64,000 nucleotides of DNA from Lactobacillus agrestimuris. Its GTDB lineage: Bacteria; Bacillota; Bacilli; Lactobacillales; Lactobacillaceae. The position numbers and the translations under genes were made by a program. The stretch covers positions 1 to 64,000 of the forward strand of contig NZ_CALPCQ010000005.1 in the NCBI RefSeq assembly GCF_943193025.1, read 5' to 3'. Positions 33,720 to 42,143 of the stretch are shown in pieces. How positions within the stretch are numbered: the first letter of the stretch is position 1; each line of letters starts with the position of its first letter. The notes under the pieces are model-generated. The model saw only the letters and a program-made list of their open reading frames with translations. It did not search any database and was not told where the DNA came from.

Positions 33720-34224
33720 GTAAATAGCTCTTTTCTAAATTAATTAATCTAAGTTTTTCTTTTGCACCTAAACGATAACTACCAATTTTACCATCAGATA
33801 GGATCACTCGGTGGCATGGGATAAAAATCAAAACCGGATTAAGGGCAATTGCGTGTGCAACTGCACGTACGGATCTGGCGTTATCCAATGAGCTAGCTAT
33901 ATCCCCGTAACTTACTGTGGTTCCATAAGGAATTTTAAGCAAAGTTTCTAAAACACTGCGCTGGAAAGGCGTGCCAAATTCCGCAATATCAAGCGGCACG
34001 TCAAAGGTTCTTCTTGTTCCAGCAAAATATTCTTTAAGTTGTTGAATATATGGGGCAAGTCGCTTAGGATCTTGAATAAGCATTTTGTTAGGATAATAAC
34101 TAAAAACGGGAACATTCTTTTCTTCAGATTTTACCCCTACGTAAGCTAGTCCATTATTGGTTGCAGCTAGCATATAAGTCCAGGGAGCGATTTCTACGTA
34201 ATCGAAATAAAGTATATTGTCCAT
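33706..34224 (-). CDS. ogt: Methylated-DNA-protein-cysteine methyltransferase
   Basis: The 172-aa suicide enzyme repairs O6-alkylguanine. It has the C-terminal domain with GTPFQRSVLETLLKIPYGTTVSYGDIA (a helix-turn-helix segment) and the active-site IPCHRVI. The N-terminal domain (1-80) is the usual ribonuclease-like fold. It overlaps terC, an odd operon partner. The nearby mpg gene repairs related alkyl lesions but is separately transcribed. Confidence 0.95.
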   Translation of the reverse strand: MDNILYFDYVEIAPWTYMLAATNNGLAYVGVKSEEKNVPVFSYYPNKMLIQDPKRLAPYIQQLKEYFAGTRRTFDVPLDIAEFGTPFQRSVLETLLKIPYGTTVSYGDIASSLDNARSVRAVAHAIALNPVLIFIPCHRVILSDGKIGSYRLGAKEKLRLINLEKSYLHGNS

Positions 34225-34289
34225 AGTTAGTTATCACTCCCCTTAAAAAACGCTATTAAAATAATAACAAGCCTGTGTTTTAAATTCAA

Positions 34290-34994
34290 TTATAAATTTT
34301 CAAAGATGTTAAGCGCGTCATCAATAATTTGGTTGACACCTGGTGCTGGAATTTCCGTTTTATTGATAGCCCAAACCTTTGCATTAGGTTCTTTGTAGGC
34401 TAGCAATTGTGCAAATGGATACACTACAAAACTAGTTCCAGAAATAATAACTAAATCAGCATTTTCCATTACTTTCATTGATTTAGTTAGGACTTCTGGA
34501 TTTATTTGTTCACCGTATAAAACGATACCCGGACGAATAATACCGCCACATTCTTTATGAATATAATTAGAACTATATTGTTCATATGAAACAGGCTTAT
34601 GACATTTAGTGCAGTAAATGTTATATAAGTTGCCGTGAAATTCGACTACATTTTTGTTTCCTGCTTTACTATCTAGTGTATCAATATTTTGAGTAATTAG
34701 TACACCTTTTTTATTACATATTTCTGCAATTTTTTTATGAATTTGGTTTGGCTTAGCATTAGGAAAATACATATTTTCCATGACGAAGTTATAGAATAGC
34801 TCTGGTCGATTGAATAGGGTTGCTTCACTTAGAATTGTTTCAGGACTTTCACTGATACCATTGTAAATTCCGTGCTTTGAACGATAGTCAGGAATACCTG
34901 AATGAGTTGAGACGCCAGCACCGGTTAAAAAGACCACTTTTTTAGCATTATTAATATCTTTTTTTAAATTATCTATTTTAGTATTTTCATTCAT
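34290..34994 (-). CDS. Sir2-family NAD-dependent protein deacylase
   Basis: The 234-aa protein has the sirtuin motifs GAGVSTHSGIPDYRS (NAD binding), TQNIDTLDSKAG, the catalytic His in EFHGN, and GTSFVVYPFA. The zinc site has C-x2-C (YCTKC) but the second pair is H-x2-C (HKEC) where most sirtuins have C-x2-C. It is probably a CCHC site and may still bind zinc. Targets are unknown. It is monocistronic and divergent from the membrane-protein gene at 35089. Confidence 0.92.
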   Translation of the reverse strand: MNENTKIDNLKKDINNAKKVVFLTGAGVSTHSGIPDYRSKHGIYNGISESPETILSEATLFNRPELFYNFVMENMYFPNAKPNQIHKKIAEICNKKGVLITQNIDTLDSKAGNKNVVEFHGNLYNIYCTKCHKPVSYEQYSSNYIHKECGGIIRPGIVLYGEQINPEVLTKSMKVMENADLVIISGTSFVVYPFAQLLAYKEPNAKVWAINKTEIPAPGVNQIIDDALNIFENL

Positions 34995-35088
34995 ATTTTT
35001 CGGCTTTCATTAATATTACTACATTAATTATAGTTCACTTCTTTGCTATAATGTTAAAAGATACTAATCATTTAGGGTAGGTGAAAAA

Positions 35089-35580
35089 ATGCAAAATTCT
35101 TTTTACATTGTAATTAATCTAATGCTAGTGTTGTATGCATGCTATAGTTGGTTTTGGCAAGCAAAACTAGAACTACGTAGTAAATATCGCCTTTCCGTAT
35201 TGCTCTGGACCTTGTTGATTATTTGGCTTGGCGTTGCTTGGAATTTCTTTGAAATTAAGGCTCCAGGGTTGAATGTGTTTTTAGCTTTGATTTTGGTAAT
35301 TAGTATTATTGATGGATACACTGGATTTGCTCCACGGAGAATGGTAGTTTCGAGTTACTTTAAGCGAACTGTTCGATATTCAGAAATTGATAATATCTTG
35401 ATAATTAACGTAATTACACCGACTAAATCATCAGTTATCTGTATCGTGAATACAATTAATGAAGGACAATATTATTTCCGTTTTAACGGAAGAAGTGCTG
35501 AGGAAGTTGTTGAGGTTCTAAAGCAACATATTGACCATACAATAAAAATTAGAGTTCAAAAGATTAAAAAAATGCCTTGA
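35089..35580 (+). CDS. Membrane protein of unknown function (163 aa)
   Basis: Three N-terminal spans (about residues 5-20, 35-52 and 58-78) are followed by a cytosolic domain of about 80 residues with a beta-rich pattern (RRMVVSSYFKRTVRYSEIDNILIINV). This layout resembles small membrane proteins with a PH-like C-terminal domain, but I do not recognise the family. A TATAAT-like element lies at about 35046-35051. No terminator with a strong T run follows directly. Confidence 0.75.
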   Translation: MQNSFYIVINLMLVLYACYSWFWQAKLELRSKYRLSVLLWTLLIIWLGVAWNFFEIKAPGLNVFLALILVISIIDGYTGFAPRRMVVSSYFKRTVRYSEIDNILIINVITPTKSSVICIVNTINEGQYYFRFNGRSAEEVVEVLKQHIDHTIKIRVQKIKKMP

Positions 35581-35722
35581 AACTCCCCCCTTAAAACTGG
35601 GCGATAGTTTTAAATATACTTTTTAAAGCAAGATTATATCATGTGCTATTAATACTTGTAGACAAAAATAATGAAATGTTGACGTGTAGGTGAGGTTGCT
35701 TCTCGGTTAAGCGTTATGTGTG

Positions 35723-35749
35723 GCTCTGCGTTTATGTAGAGCTTTTTTA
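35723..35749 (+). terminator. Hairpin with T run in the 35581-35939 gap
   Basis: GCTCTGC pairs with GTAGAGC (one G-U) and runs into TTTTTTA. The remainder of this 359-base gap holds no ORF; its left part (35581-35720) shows nothing I recognise, and its right part holds the promoter of the secreted-protein pair. Confidence 0.55.
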
Positions 35750-35817
35750 TTTTGCTAATGCAAAATTATTCAGAAAAAATAATAGATATATTAAATATAA
35801 GAGCGTAGTTAAATTTT

Positions 35818-35874
35818 ATTTTAACAGTATTATTATATTTTTCATTGACATTTAATATATCTTACAAATATAAT
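35818..35874 (+). promoter_or_regulatory. Strong promoter with upstream inverted repeat
   Basis: A perfect TTGACA (35845-35850), an 18-base spacer and a perfect TATAAT (35869-35874) lie 65 bases before the secreted-protein start. GTTAAA-N6-TTTAAC at 35818-35835 sits 9 bases upstream of the -35 and may bind a regulator. Confidence 0.75.
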
Positions 35875-35939
35875 AACTACTAACCAAAAATTATTTTTAA
35901 CATTGGTATTTTAATTTATATAATACGAGGGAGAGAAAA

Positions 35940-36425
35940 ATGAAATTAAAAAAGTCTTTAATTGGCTTGTTGATAACGTTGGTTTTGGGTGCACCTGTTG
36001 CTAATGTAACCTCAAATAGTGTACAAGCTGCTGATAGTTCTGATTTAAATCAAAATATTGATGGAGAGACTCAGATTTTTGTAATTCCAACAGGGGGTAG
36101 CTCCGTACTAAATAAACAAGCTTTATCTGAATCTAAAGTTGGTACAACTAAAGTTGTAAAGACAGCAATAAAACTGGTATTAAAAAATAGAAATAAGTTG
36201 GTTAATGCTGTTGGAAAAGTAGCGGGCAGAGGTGCAGCTGTTAAAGTGGGTAATGCACTTAACAAAGTTATGCCTGTATTTAGAAAACTTTCAAGATGGG
36301 AAAGCCTATCATATGGAGCAGTACAAGATCAAGTGGCAAGTGCATTGATAAAATCAGGAATGAAATCAAGTACAGCTAGGACACTTGCATTTTGGATTAG
36401 ACAAGCATTAGAATGGGGACTTTAA
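35940..36425 (+). CDS. Secreted basic helical protein (bacteriocin-like candidate)
   Basis: The 161-aa precursor has a Sec signal peptide (residues 1-30, cleavage after VQA) and a mature part of about 131 aa. After a 30-residue polar stretch, the rest is strongly basic and helical (KVVKTAIKLVLKNRNKLVN, GKVAGRGAAVKVGNALNK), and it ends in an amphipathic segment with two Trp (FWIRQALEWGL). It has no cell-wall anchor, no repeats and no Cys. Size and character recall the large non-lantibiotic linear bacteriocins. The next gene starts immediately after its stop codon. GAGGGAGAG is the ribosome site. I do not recognise a family; toxin function is inference. Confidence 0.7.
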   Translation: MKLKKSLIGLLITLVLGAPVANVTSNSVQAADSSDLNQNIDGETQIFVIPTGGSSVLNKQALSESKVGTTKVVKTAIKLVLKNRNKLVNAVGKVAGRGAAVKVGNALNKVMPVFRKLSRWESLSYGAVQDQVASALIKSGMKSSTARTLAFWIRQALEWGL

Positions 36426-36737
36426 ATGTACGATGAAAAAGAATTAGAGTATACATTGTATCTGATTAAGACCGTTTTGCGAGATTGTATTGATAAACTT
36501 GACATATCTTCAAATAGAGAAGCTTTTTTACTATATTATGGAATTTCTGCAAAACAATCTGAAAAAATTGAAAAACTATTTTGGGATATTGTAAATCAAG
36601 AAAATAATATTAGTTTTTCTGAATTTAGTCAGATGCTAAATCAACGATTAGAAAGCAACTTTTCTTCACAAGTCATCAAAAAATTATTGGATGCTTATAA
36701 AGAATATGAACCTGTAGCTATTTCTAAAATTAAGTAA
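36426..36737 (+). CDS. Small helical cytosolic protein, possible immunity partner
   Basis: The 103-aa protein starts at the base after the TAA of the secreted-protein gene, with GGGGA inside that gene as ribosome site, so translation is coupled. It is acidic to neutral, all helical by pattern (ELEYTLYLIKTVLRD, SEFSQMLNQRLES, VIKKLLDAYKEY), with no signal or membrane span. Size and helicity resemble bacteriocin immunity proteins of the four-helix type, but I see no definitive family motif. A strong terminator follows, so the two genes form a closed unit. Confidence 0.65.
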   Translation: MYDEKELEYTLYLIKTVLRDCIDKLDISSNREAFLLYYGISAKQSEKIEKLFWDIVNQENNISFSEFSQMLNQRLESNFSSQVIKKLLDAYKEYEPVAISKIK

Positions 36738-36754
36738 AGTAGTTGGGTAATGTT

Positions 36755-36786
36755 AAAAAGGACTCTGCAAAATTGTAGAGTCCTTT
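36755..36786 (+). terminator. Terminator after the secreted-protein pair
   Basis: AAAAGGACTCT pairs with AGAGTCCTTTT across a 10-base loop. Confidence 0.88.
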
Positions 36787-36860
36787 TCTTAAACTTGATA
36801 AAATTATACACTAATCGATCTAACTTTATCTTAGACAAATGTCTAAGGCATTTTTGTTTG

Positions 36861-38318
36861 CTACAGAATTGGTGATAACATTCTTGAAACTCGTTGTCTG
36901 AGGCGTAAAAGGTAACCTTGCCTTTTGATCATTTCCTTAGTAAGTAAAATAGAATTTTCCATATCTTTTTCAAAGGTTTCGGCCATAATCTTGTTAAATT
37001 TTTTATCGTAGAAAATTGCCATGTCTTCAAAATTGAGATCATATGAACGATAATCTTGATTCATTGAACCGACGGAAGAATATAAGTCATCAACAACTAT
37101 GGTTTTTGCATGAAGAAACCCATTTTGATAGTTATAAATTTTTACTCCATAGCGGGTTAATTCATTAGCGTACCATTGAGTTGCTCGATAAATAAAGGGA
37201 TGATCCGGCTTGGATGGGATCATAATTCGCACATCTACTCCAGATGAGGCAATTGTCTGTAAAGTTGCAAAAACCGCATCATCTGGGATGAGATATGGGG
37301 TTTGTATCCAGAGCCTTTTTCTCGCAAGAAGCATTAATCTCATTATACCGTTACGTAAATATGGTTCATATCGATCAGGACCATCAGAAATGATTTGAGT
37401 TGAAATGGAATCTTCGCTAATTTTATTTTCATCAAGATCTGGAAAGAATAAATCATCGTAGATAATACTGTCACTTTCTTTAGTAACAGATGCATTCCAA
37501 TCCATCACAAATCTCTCTTGCAAAAATAGGGAGGCGGAACCAACGATTCTAACTTGGCTATCGCGCCAGTAACCGAATTTTTTCTTCTTACCTAGATATT
37601 GATCTCCAACATTAAAACCGCCAGTCCAGGAGATTTTTCCATCAATAACTACGATCTTGCGGTGAAGGTGATAGTTGATACGATATCTGGTGATCATATT
37701 ACGCGAAGTAACGAAGGGAAGAACCTTACCTCCAACGTCTCTTAATTGATTAAACCAGCTTTTATTTGCGCCCATTGAGCCCCATGCATCATATAAGACA
37801 TGGACTTTAATTCCTTCTTTGGCTTTTTTGATTAATAAATCAAGTAATTTATTACCGATATCATCATTATAAAATGTATAGAATTCTACATTAATCGTTT
37901 CTTTGGCTTGTTCAATATCATGAAACATTGCTTCAAAGAATTTTTCTCCATCGGTATATAGATCGACTAAATTATTTTTAGTCAATGGGACATTACCATC
38001 TTTATTAAAAAAGTGAACCACAATATCACCTTTAGTTGAAGTATCGGATGAACTAATTTTTTTCGGAGCTTGCCCGACTTCTTCCTGCCATTTTTCTAAA
38101 CCAAGGTGGCGCTGTTTATTAATCGAAAAGATATTTTCCTCTGAAATTCCACGTCCAAAAAAGGCGTAGATGATTAGGCCTAAAATGGGCAAAACAATCA
38201 AAATAATTAACCATGCCCAGGCAGTTGAAACTGATCGCCTTCTGTGGAAGACAATGTAGAAGGCTAGAATTGTATTGACAATTATAATTACTCTGAAAAG
38301 GTCATTAAGCGTGATCAA
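36861..38318 (-). CDS. cls: Cardiolipin synthase
   Basis: The 485-aa membrane enzyme condenses two phosphatidylglycerols to cardiolipin. It has two N-terminal spans (about 7-25 and 33-53) and two phospholipase-D HKD motifs: HLHRKIVVIDG near residue 215 and HAKTIVVDD near 395. Length matches bacterial Cls. It lies 15 bases after the upstream hydrolase gene on the same strand and is probably co-transcribed. Confidence 0.95.
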   Translation of the reverse strand: MITLNDLFRVIIIVNTILAFYIVFHRRRSVSTAWAWLIILIVLPILGLIIYAFFGRGISEENIFSINKQRHLGLEKWQEEVGQAPKKISSSDTSTKGDIVVHFFNKDGNVPLTKNNLVDLYTDGEKFFEAMFHDIEQAKETINVEFYTFYNDDIGNKLLDLLIKKAKEGIKVHVLYDAWGSMGANKSWFNQLRDVGGKVLPFVTSRNMITRYRINYHLHRKIVVIDGKISWTGGFNVGDQYLGKKKKFGYWRDSQVRIVGSASLFLQERFVMDWNASVTKESDSIIYDDLFFPDLDENKISEDSISTQIISDGPDRYEPYLRNGIMRLMLLARKRLWIQTPYLIPDDAVFATLQTIASSGVDVRIMIPSKPDHPFIYRATQWYANELTRYGVKIYNYQNGFLHAKTIVVDDLYSSVGSMNQDYRSYDLNFEDMAIFYDKKFNKIMAETFEKDMENSILLTKEMIKRQGYLLRLRQRVSRMLSPIL

Positions 38319-38333
38319 AAAATATCCTCCTAG

Positions 38334-39263
38334 CTAATTTTTAATGCCTGTAAATTTATTAATAATATCAATTACAAGGGGGTTGTCATGCATCCAACTA
38401 TGTTCAGCGTTTTCACCACGAATTTCTACCTCCCTAAAGCTATGTGATTGTGGTGCTAGAATATAGCGAATACTTTTGGCAGAGACGACAGAAATAAATT
38501 TGTCGGTATTAGTATCATCTAAAACATTACCGTAAATATTTAAAACCGAAATATTTGGATTGAATCTTCTTTTATTCAGTAATAAGTACAGATAGTGCGG
38601 ATTCATTAATGATGGGCGTCCTTTTTCGGTGATGATATTAACATTAGGAATGTCGCCTAAGTAGGTGACGCCATTGAAAGGCCCAGCAATAAATGCGCAT
38701 TTGTCTAAGTGAGGAAATTTTTTCTGTTTGGCATAGCGCATTTCGGTTCTAACAACACAAGGACAAGAAAGAGAATGAGAGATGGCAGTATATGTTTTAA
38801 AGTGATACTTTTTTGATAAAAAAGGTAATAGCATTCGCATATAGTAATCAATGCCGTAAATTCCAATAATTCGTTGGCGAAAGACCACTTGGACGATTGG
38901 ATTTTTATCACCGGTCCAAGTTCCTTCAAGCTTGAAATTGCCTAATAAATCTAAGGTGACTTTTAAAAATTTATCGGTTTTTTTATCTTTTAAGGCTTGA
39001 TCGATCATAACTTTAGTAGTGTAGTCCCCACCGCGGAAGCCGTGAAAATAGATTACTGGAATTTGCTCAAAATCACCAGTTTTTTCTTCAATAATTGCTT
39101 GATCATCAATATGCCTTTTGTGCAAACGTAAGAATAATCTTGTTGGCGGAAATGATGCTAAAAGGCCTAATGAAATCATATTAAAAAGGCTAGGCTCTTG
39201 CTTAAGATTCTTTTTTCGATTTTTTTCAGCTTCTTCTGCATATTTTTTTGTATTGAAGAACAT
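38334..39263 (-). CDS. DUF915-like alpha/beta hydrolase
   Basis: The 309-aa protein has the DUF915/cell-surface-hydrolase pattern, with an oxyanion YFHGFRGG block near residue 70 and the nucleophile region AISHSLSCPCVV near 164. The elbow lacks the usual final Gly (S-H-S-L-S). An Asp and a C-terminal His (SHSF, region near 275) can complete a triad. The N-terminal hydrophobic stretch (about 28-45) may be a membrane anchor. It precedes cls with a 15-bp gap; a link to lipid metabolism is only contextual. Confidence 0.8.
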   Translation of the reverse strand: MFFNTKKYAEEAEKNRKKNLKQEPSLFNMISLGLLASFPPTRLFLRLHKRHIDDQAIIEEKTGDFEQIPVIYFHGFRGGDYTTKVMIDQALKDKKTDKFLKVTLDLLGNFKLEGTWTGDKNPIVQVVFRQRIIGIYGIDYYMRMLLPFLSKKYHFKTYTAISHSLSCPCVVRTEMRYAKQKKFPHLDKCAFIAGPFNGVTYLGDIPNVNIITEKGRPSLMNPHYLYLLLNKRRFNPNISVLNIYGNVLDDTNTDKFISVVSAKSIRYILAPQSHSFREVEIRGENAEHSWMHDNPLVIDIINKFTGIKN

Positions 39264-39337
39264 AACTTACCACCTTAAAATTAATTTATAGTAATATTTT
39301 AACATTATCTGTGTTTATAAATCCTAGAGGTAAACAA

Positions 39338-40117
39338 ATGAAATTTTATGCAATAAAAAAAGGCCGTACACCAGGAATTTATCGAACTTGGGATGAGGCT
39401 AAGAAACAAGTTGACGGCTTCTCCGGGGCAGAATATAAGTCATTTGAACAAATTACAGATGCGACTGATTATTTAGATTGGGATAAAGAATCTGATCCAG
39501 AAGTTTTTAAAAAATCAGAAGATAATTTGCAAAGTGCGATTGATAAAATTAAAGCTCATAAAGATAAAGTTCCGGTTAATAAGCCAAAGAGTAAATCTGT
39601 TAAGTCCAATAACAATGTTAGTGATGAGAACTTAAATGACTACTTTGCTGTGACTTATACAGATGGTGGAACAAGAAATACCGGTGTTTATAAAGGTGGA
39701 CACGTTCAAAAGACTGATAAAGCTGCTTGGGCCTATAAGATCGAATGGAAAGATCAAGAAGTTCATGGAGCAGGCGGTGAATACGGTGCAACTAATAATA
39801 AAATGGAGCAAACAGGTTTGATTAATGCTTTGAAGAAGCTGATTGAACTTGGCTTTAATGAAAAGAAATTATTATTTGTACTTGATTCACAATATGTTTT
39901 AAATGCAATTAATAAAGGCTGGCTTGAAGGTTGGAAGAAGCGTGGATGGAGACGTTCTGGCGGTGAATTATCAAATGTTGCAGAATGGAAAGAAATTGAT
40001 AAACTCTTAACTAATTTTCCGGATGCAACGTTTAAGTGGACCAAGGGTCATGCCAAAAATGCAGGTAATGAATTTGTAGATCATTTATTAAATGAATATA
40101 TGGATAAAGAAATGTAA
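39338..40117 (+). CDS. rnhA: Ribonuclease HI with N-terminal RNA:DNA-hybrid-binding domain
   Basis: The 259-aa enzyme degrades RNA in RNA-DNA hybrids. Residues 1-45 are the viroplasmin-like hybrid-binding domain (MKFYAIKKGRTPGIYRTWDE). A linker rich in Lys and Ser follows, and residues about 115-255 are RNase HI with the acidic residues in YTDGG, the Glu in NNKMEQ, Asp in VLDSQYV and the late His/Asp segment KGHAKNAGNEFVD. AGAGG with a 7-base spacer selects ATG 39338 over an upstream ATG at 39311. Confidence 0.93.
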   Translation: MKFYAIKKGRTPGIYRTWDEAKKQVDGFSGAEYKSFEQITDATDYLDWDKESDPEVFKKSEDNLQSAIDKIKAHKDKVPVNKPKSKSVKSNNNVSDENLNDYFAVTYTDGGTRNTGVYKGGHVQKTDKAAWAYKIEWKDQEVHGAGGEYGATNNKMEQTGLINALKKLIELGFNEKKLLFVLDSQYVLNAINKGWLEGWKKRGWRRSGGELSNVAEWKEIDKLLTNFPDATFKWTKGHAKNAGNEFVDHLLNEYMDKEM

Positions 40118-40144
40118 AAAGATCGGGAAAGTTCCCGATCTTTT
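40117..40144. terminator. Bidirectional terminator
   Basis: AAAAGATCGGGAA pairs with TTCCCGATCTTTT around AG, between the convergent RNase H and DUF1002 genes. Confidence 0.85.
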
Positions 40145-40156
40145 GGTTTATTTTAG

Positions 40157-41119
40157 CTATTTAATAATTACCACAGTTCCGAATAGATGACTGAAGAAGT
40201 TAACAATGTTATTCCAGAGCTGCTGAAGGAAGTTTTGATTTTCTGAAGTATTGTATTTATTGAAAATATTTTTTGCTCCATCTTGAATCTTCTTTGATAA
40301 AGCATCAGCTTGCTCTTTAAAGTTATTATTCTTCAAAGCACCAGAATCACGAATTTCAATTAAAATGTTAATGATTTGGTTCTTCTGATTATTGTTAATA
40401 GTGTTACCTAAATGATTAATTTTTATTTGATTGTTAACAATATCACGGATTTGACTGTCAGAAATGTTGTTACCGATCTTTGCCATATCCTTTTTAGCAC
40501 CAGCTACAGCATTGTTTAATTGGGCGTCACTATAACCATCTTTATTTTTATTTTCCTGAGTAATGCCACTTAAAGTATTCATTTCATCTTGCGCAGCGTT
40601 TACTTGTTTCTGGTTTAAAGCATCACCGTTTTTAGCATAAGCTGCATAAACACCAGCCAAGGCACCGGAACCATCAATTGGAACAGCACTAGTTACATAG
40701 ATATTTGCATCAGAGATACCAGCAGTTAAAGCGGCATTCTTATATTGATTGGCGGTGATTGTAGTAATATTGTCTTTGCCATTGTAATCTAAAATTTTAA
40801 CGTTGATTCCTGAGCCAGAGCTAGTTTTTTGAATCATTGCACTGGACCAAACACCAGAAGAGGTAGTGAAGTTATCACCTGATGGATTTAAGTACTTCAC
40901 TAAATCTTCACCAGTAACGGTAATTGTTTGGTAATTGCTGCCATTTAATGGGGCAGTTAAGGTTTTCAAAGTGCCTTCTTTTTGACTCTCAGTCAAAGAA
41001 GTTCCTAAAGTTACAACTGGTGTTTCACTATCAGCGTGAACTGTCATATTAGGGATGCTAAAAATTGTCGCGGCAATCCCTACAATAATACTTGTAAATA
41101 ATGTCATTGCTTTTTTCAT
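40157..41119 (-). CDS. Secreted DUF1002 protein
   Basis: The 320-aa protein has a Sec signal peptide (residues 1-29, ending VHA|D) and the DUF1002 pattern over residues 30-260 (TLGTSLTESQKEGTLKTL, ITVTGEDLVKYLNP, VTSAVPIDGSGALAGVYAAY). The relatives (YpuA in Bacillus) are secreted or cell-envelope proteins of unknown function. The C-terminus has a short hydrophobic tail (LWNNIVNFFSHLFGTVVIIK) that may attach it to the membrane. It is monocistronic. Confidence 0.85.
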   Translation of the reverse strand: MKKAMTLFTSIIVGIAATIFSIPNMTVHADSETPVVTLGTSLTESQKEGTLKTLTAPLNGSNYQTITVTGEDLVKYLNPSGDNFTTSSGVWSSAMIQKTSSGSGINVKILDYNGKDNITTITANQYKNAALTAGISDANIYVTSAVPIDGSGALAGVYAAYAKNGDALNQKQVNAAQDEMNTLSGITQENKNKDGYSDAQLNNAVAGAKKDMAKIGNNISDSQIRDIVNNQIKINHLGNTINNNQKNQIINILIEIRDSGALKNNNFKEQADALSKKIQDGAKNIFNKYNTSENQNFLQQLWNNIVNFFSHLFGTVVIIK

Positions 41120-41250
41120 AGTTATTAATTCTCCTTATTTAGTAAAGTTATTATACTAGATCCGATAAAAAAGTCATAAAAGCTTAGATTAAATTTTAAG
41201 GATTTTGTAAAAGCTTAAAAATAGTCAAAATGTATCTAGATTCATGAAGA

Positions 41251-41259
41251 TGGTATAAT
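41251..41259 (+). promoter_or_regulatory. Extended -10 promoter of the GT2 gene
   Basis: TGGTATAAT is an extended -10 with a perfect TATAAT, 24 bases before the start at 41283. A convincing -35 was not found. Confidence 0.6.
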
Positions 41260-41282
41260 AGAACTCATATGGGGGAAAGTAT

Positions 41283-42143
41283 ATGTTGAATCAACCTGAA
41301 TTAACTGTAATTATGCCAGTTTACAATATGGAAAAATATTTGGCTAGAGCTTTAGATCATTTATCTAAGCAGGCCGATTCTAATTTCAAATTACTGATTG
41401 TTAACGATGGTTCCAAGGACAAAACAAGAGAAATCGCTGAAAGTTATCGTGATAAGTTTCGTTATTTTAGAATTATTAACAAAGAAAATGGTGGCCTTTC
41501 AGATGCACGTAATGTTGGAATGGATAATGTAGATACACCTTATTTTACTTTCCATGATGGAGATGATTGGGTGGATCCAGATTATACTGCTTTTTTTGTG
41601 CGCGCTTTTCACAATCATCCTGACGTAGCAATGGTATGTTGTGGATTCTGGATAGATTACGAAGGAAAAGCTAACTCGATTCCAGCAACTAAGGTAAAAA
41701 TGCAAGAGTCACTTACTAAGGTACAAACATATCGTCAAATCGTAAATCTTATGGGATCCTTATTTTTTAACAAAGCATTTGTTTCGCCGGTTAAAGGCTA
41801 TACTTGGAATAAGGGCTATAAAACTTCAGTAGTTAGAAAATATAATCTTCATTTTGTGAAGAAACTAGCTTTTATGGAAGATCAAATCTTTAATGTCAAA
41901 TATCTTTCACTAACAAATGGTTTCTATTGTGACAGTACTTCTTTGTACCACTATTGGCAAAGAGAAGATAGTATGGTTCATAATTTCAACTTGAAGATGG
42001 TGCCTGATAATTTTAAGGCCAACTATATTGTTTGGAAATTAATTGTTTCAAGTTTGCTTAATGAACGAAAGAAAAATACTGGACACAGCAATAGAAATTT
42101 AATCGGCGTTGATGAAGGGAACAACAATGAAAGAGAACGTTAA
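41283..42143 (+). CDS. Glycosyltransferase family 2
   Basis: The 286-aa GT-A enzyme has the family blocks VIMPVYNMEKYLARAL at the start, NDGSKDKTREIA, GGLSDARNVGMD and the metal-binding HDGDDWVD near residue 97. The last 40 residues are polar. It transfers a sugar from a nucleotide donor; acceptor unknown, with teichoic acid or exopolysaccharide synthesis most likely. GGGGGAAAG precedes the ATG. It overlaps the next gene by 17 bases. Confidence 0.9.
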   Translation: MLNQPELTVIMPVYNMEKYLARALDHLSKQADSNFKLLIVNDGSKDKTREIAESYRDKFRYFRIINKENGGLSDARNVGMDNVDTPYFTFHDGDDWVDPDYTAFFVRAFHNHPDVAMVCCGFWIDYEGKANSIPATKVKMQESLTKVQTYRQIVNLMGSLFFNKAFVSPVKGYTWNKGYKTSVVRKYNLHFVKKLAFMEDQIFNVKYLSLTNGFYCDSTSLYHYWQREDSMVHNFNLKMVPDNFKANYIVWKLIVSSLLNERKKNTGHSNRNLIGVDEGNNNERER

